This document shows positions 61,384 to 64,000 of a DNA stretch of 64,000 bases, piece after piece. The stretch covers positions 1 through 64,000 of the forward strand of contig CABIZO010000004.1 of assembly GCA_902363255.1 (NCBI GenBank), read 5' to 3'. The notes beneath the pieces are model-generated. The model was not told the origin of the DNA and made no database searches. It worked only from the letters and a program-made list of their open reading frames with translations. Both the position numbers and the translations under genes were made by a program. Position 1 is the stretch's first letter. Each line of letters begins with the position of its first letter. The stretch is from Peptostreptococcaceae bacterium (lineage in GTDB: Bacteria; Bacillota; Clostridia; Peptostreptococcales; Peptostreptococcaceae).

Positions 61384-61706
61384 TAGAATTCTCCCCCTAA
61401 GACTAAATTCATTGTTTTACTAAATACTTCCCATTCATTTTCTCTCTTTTTTAATTCTGTAAGACCTTTTTTAGTAATTCTGTAGTATTTTCTACGTCTA
61501 CCATTTTCGCTGTCCCAAAATGATTCTATAAACTTGTTTTTTTCAAGATCATGTAAGATAGGATATAGGGTACCTTCCTTAAAAAGAAATATACCTCCAG
61601 ATTTATTTTCAATTTCTTTTATCATTCCATATCCATACATGGGCTCTTTTTTTAGTGCATTTAAAATTAATGTTACTGTACTTCCCTTAATAAGTTCCTT
61701 ATTCAA
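61383..61706 (-). CDS. PadR-family transcriptional regulator
   Basis: 107 residues. Winged helix-turn-helix: STVTLILNALKKEPMYGYGMIKEIE, then FLFKEGTLYPILHDLEKNKFIES and GRRRKYYRITKKGL. The start is probably TTG at 61706, six bases after GAGGTG; the frame could also begin at a GTG inside that site (61715). It is the first gene of the pair with the permease-prefix protein and should repress it. Confidence 0.9.
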   Translation of the reverse strand: MNKELIKGSTVTLILNALKKEPMYGYGMIKEIENKSGGIFLFKEGTLYPILHDLEKNKFIESFWDSENGRRRKYYRITKKGLTELKKRENEWEVFSKTMNLVLGGEF

Positions 61707-61741
61707 AATCAACACCTCGGATTCCTATGTATTATAAGTTG

Positions 61742-61770
61742 ATAGTATGACATTCTTTACCCAAAGTCAA
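61742..61770 (-). promoter_or_regulatory. Promoter of the PadR pair
   Basis: On the minus strand TTGACT (61770-61765), 17-base spacer, TACTAT (61747-61742). TATAATAC follows, and an operator is likely in this area, but no clear dyad is seen. Confidence 0.65.
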
Positions 61771-61881
61771 GGAATTAATAAAAATTTAAATTGATTAATA
61801 CTTTTCATTCTAATGTAAATATTAGCTATAATATAAAGGTATAATTAATTAAAATGTATTTTAAATAGTGGAGGGATAAAA

Positions 61882-62265
61882 ATGAGAATAGAGCATGTTG
61901 CAATGTATGTAAATGATTTAGAATCTGTAAGAGATTTCTATGTTAAATATTTTGGAGCAAAATGCAATGATAAGTATCACAATATTTCAACAGGGTTACA
62001 AACATATTTTTTAACTTTTGATGATAATGCAAGACTTGAAATAATGACAAGACCAGGGGTTAAAGATAGAGAAAAATCACTGCTAGAGAGTGGATATATT
62101 CATTTGGCATTTAAAGTAGGGAGCAAAGAGAAAGTAGATGAACTAACAAGCAAGTTAAATAAAGATGGATATAAAATTATAAGTGGTCCTCGAACAACAG
62201 GTGACGGGTATTATGAAAGTTGCGTGCTAGGACCTGAAAATAATCAAATTGAAATAGTTGAATAA
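61882..62265 (+). CDS. VOC-family (glyoxalase-like) protein
   Basis: 127 residues, two beta-alpha-beta-beta-beta modules. Metal ligand candidates are His5 (MRIEHVAMYVNDLE), Glu in RLEIMTRP, His in IHLAFKV and Glu in NQIEIVE, the usual four positions of glyoxalase I and related dioxygenase folds. The substrate is unknown. GGAGGGAT ribosome site; it stands alone. Confidence 0.85.
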   Translation: MRIEHVAMYVNDLESVRDFYVKYFGAKCNDKYHNISTGLQTYFLTFDDNARLEIMTRPGVKDREKSLLESGYIHLAFKVGSKEKVDELTSKLNKDGYKIISGPRTTGDGYYESCVLGPENNQIEIVE

Positions 62266-62385
62266 TAAAATATTATATTTGCACAAATAGTATTTAAATT
62301 TTAATTACTGTGAAAATAAAAACTATTTACCACACTTTTTATTATTTTGATATACTGTATTTAAAACAAAAAAAGGAGTGCATAA

Positions 62386-62874
62386 ATGATATCACTAATA
62401 GTGGCTGCTACTGAAAATAATGCCATAGGAAAAGATAATAAAATGTTATTTCATATAAAAGAAGATTTACTTTTTTTCAAAAATACAACAATAAATAAAA
62501 CAATAATAATGGGAAGAAAAACATTTGAATCTTTACCAAATGTTTTACCTTCTAGAAAACATATGGTCTTAACTAGAGATAAAGAATACAAGATAGATAA
62601 TTCTCAAGTTGAAATTAGACATTCATTAGATGAAGTATTAGAAGAAATCAAATCTTCAAATGAGGAGAATTTTATTATTGGTGGAGAAGAAATATATAAA
62701 CAAGTTTTAGAGAAAAACTTAGCTAATAAAATATATATAACGAGAATTTATAAAACAGTGGAAGATGCAGATACATTTTTCCCAGAAATAGATGAAGAAA
62801 AGTATAAAATCATAGATAAAAAAATATTAAATAAAGATGCAGAAGTGTTTGTATATGAAAATATATTAAAATAA
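62386..62874 (+). CDS. folA: Dihydrofolate reductase
   Basis: 162 residues, the normal length. It reduces dihydrofolate with NADPH. Signatures: LIVAATENNAIGKDNKMLFHIKEDLLFF (1-30, with the acidic residue after HIK), IIMGRKTFESLP (about 44-55), and FIIGGEEIYKQVL (about 103-115). Most homologs have LPWHLP where this protein has LFHIK, so the Pro-Trp pair beside the substrate is absent. AAAGGAGTG precedes the ATG. The molybdopterin enzyme starts 15 bases after its stop. Confidence 0.93.
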   Translation: MISLIVAATENNAIGKDNKMLFHIKEDLLFFKNTTINKTIIMGRKTFESLPNVLPSRKHMVLTRDKEYKIDNSQVEIRHSLDEVLEEIKSSNEENFIIGGEEIYKQVLEKNLANKIYITRIYKTVEDADTFFPEIDEEKYKIIDKKILNKDAEVFVYENILK

Positions 62875-62889
62875 AATGAGGTCGATAAA

Positions 62890-64000
62890 ATGAAGGTTTT
62901 AAGTGGGGGTTGTACATTAGATTGTTTTGATGCTTGTAAATTTAATGTATATACTGTAGACAACAATATTGCAAAAATAGAAGGAGATAAGTCACACCCT
63001 TATACGAAGGGGTTTATTTGTAAAAAGGGATTTAACCATTTAAAAAGACATAATCACTTAAATAGACATTATAAACCCTTATTAAAAGTAAATGGAAAAT
63101 GGAAAGTAATAAGCTTTGAAGAAGCTTTAGATATTATGGCACAAAAGTTAAGTTATTATAAAGTAAATTATGGCCCAAAATCTTTTATGTATTACGAACA
63201 ATATGGAAGTGGAAGTTTACTTAAAAGTATAGGAGAGATATTTTTTAACTTTTTTGGAGGCAGTTGTAAACAAAAAGGCGGACCTTGTTGGAGTGCAGGG
63301 ATTGAAGCTCAAAAGTTAAATTTTGGAGATGTGAAAAGTCATTCTTTGGAAGATATGATGAATAGTAAAACTATAATAGTATGGGGAAAAAATCCAGCAA
63401 ATACAACAATACATACTATGAATATGATAAAAAAAGCACAGAAAGCTGGAGCGTATGTTATAGTTATTGATCCAATTTTAACTGCTACAGCAAAGCAGGC
63501 TGATTTTTATCTTAGGATAAAACCAGGTGGAGATGGAGCCCTTGCTTTAGCTATGGGAAAAAGGATAATTGAATTAAATTTACACAATGAAGACTTTATA
63601 AATAAATATGTAAAAAACTTCAGTGAATATAAATTTTATTTGGATAAACTGAATCTGAAAGATTTATGTAAAATAAGTGGTGTTTCCATGAGTGATTTAG
63701 ATTTGCTTGTAAAAAAATACACAGAGCCTTATTCAACAATTTTACAAGGATACGGTATGCAAAAATACTCTTATGGAGGAAATACAATTGGTAATATAAA
63801 TACTTTAGGCGCTATAACTGGTCAGATTGGTTATAGTGGTGGTGGGGTAAATTATGCCAATAGAGTTTATCCAGATATGTTAAACACAGACCCTTATGAG
63901 AGTTATAAATATGCAGATGATGAATTTTTCTTTGTGAGTAAAATAAGTAATTTTATTGAAGAAAACAATATAAAAATGGCAGTAATAACAAAAAGTAATT
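62890..64000 (+). CDS. Molybdopterin-dependent oxidoreductase, N-terminal part
   Basis: 370 codons are visible and the frame is open at the window edge. A 4Fe-4S site is formed by C8-x3-C12-x3-C16 and C44 (FICKKG), typical for the DMSO-reductase/formate-dehydrogenase superfamily. Cofactor-binding stretches follow: YYEQYGSGSLLKS, GGPCWSAGIEAQ, VWGKNPANTTIH, VIDPILTATAKQAD, and GYGMQKYSYGGNTIGNIN. No twin-arginine signal, so it is cytoplasmic. The start is the ATG after TGAGGTCGAT. The substrate cannot be told; it is close to folA and may share its mRNA. Confidence 0.87.
   Translation, partial: MKVLSGGCTLDCFDACKFNVYTVDNNIAKIEGDKSHPYTKGFICKKGFNHLKRHNHLNRHYKPLLKVNGKWKVISFEEALDIMAQKLSYYKVNYGPKSFMYYEQYGSGSLLKSIGEIFFNFFGGSCKQKGGPCWSAGIEAQKLNFGDVKSHSLEDMMNSKTIIVWGKNPANTTIHTMNMIKKAQKAGAYVIVIDPILTATAKQADFYLRIKPGGDGALALAMGKRIIELNLHNEDFINKYVKNFSEYKFYLDKLNLKDLCKISGVSMSDLDLLVKKYTEPYSTILQGYGMQKYSYGGNTIGNINTLGAITGQIGYSGGGVNYANRVYPDMLNTDPYESYKYADDEFFFVSKISNFIEENNIKMAVITKSN

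Noticed and set aside
1..64000. CRISPR array, tRNA, rRNA or prophage
   Set aside because: No regular spaced repeats, no cloverleaf or rRNA-like sequence and no phage genes were seen. The dispersed repeats are irregular in spacing and orientation.

Overview
The window is a very AT-rich, densely coded stretch of a low-GC Gram-positive chromosome. Strong AGGAGG-type ribosome sites, many rho-independent terminators, D-Ala-D-Ala carboxypeptidase, class II GalT, BlaI/BlaR1-like and PadR regulators, molybdenum-hydroxylase factors and a 4Fe-4S aldo/keto reductase all point to an anaerobic Clostridia (Clostridium or Peptostreptococcaceae type). Species cannot be named from the sequence. No rRNA, tRNA, CRISPR array or prophage is visible.

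Layout. 1-3257: the end of an IS3-type element, then an hsdR gene of full length broken by one in-frame stop. 3399-6803: HNH nuclease plus PHP phosphoesterase pair, then an AraC regulator divergent from an alpha/beta hydrolase. 6941-11355: VanZ-like protein, SLC13/ArsB-type permease, an anchored unknown, and a DacF-type carboxypeptidase. 11625-15977: an accessory patch with small immunity-like ORFs, a 29-nt direct repeat, a DUF2975/XRE operon with twin operators, a lipoprotein and a relic of its paralog, and a protein made of three copies of one motif. 16097-20857: TldD/TldE, a YxjI-like protein, small unknowns, a histidine phosphatase. 20882-22884: a second IS-end scrap and a PadR/DUF2812 operon with a clear dyad operator. 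23076-30261: ATP-grasp/esterase pair, a 1041-aa secreted lipase-like multidomain protein, YkgJ cysteine-cluster protein. 30497-36824: TSUP permease, an Arg-Asp repeat protein, lipoproteins, asparaginase II, a dead aldo/keto reductase, a restriction-like gene scrap.

36926-41688 is a galactoside locus: AraC-type regulator, APC-type permease and GH42 beta-galactosidase. 51879-56955 carries the matching Leloir genes: LacI-type regulator, galK, galE and galT. Between them lie a BlaI/BlaR1-like pair, prfC, katG, a second DUF2812 protein and a cupin with a Met/Pro-rich repeat tail. The right end has an alpha/beta hydrolase, a haem-type membrane protein, an XdhC protein, a PadR/permease-prefix pair, a VOC protein, folA and the start of a molybdopterin oxidoreductase.

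The most unexpected feature is a family of mosaic, hairpin-rich dispersed repeats. At least four good copies (31437, 50757, 52957, 60300), one tail-only copy (41757) and two weak ones (11456, 44751) all lie just 3' of a gene, nearly always right after its terminator, in the same orientation as that gene. The window also holds several gene relics, which suggests ongoing decay of accessory genes.
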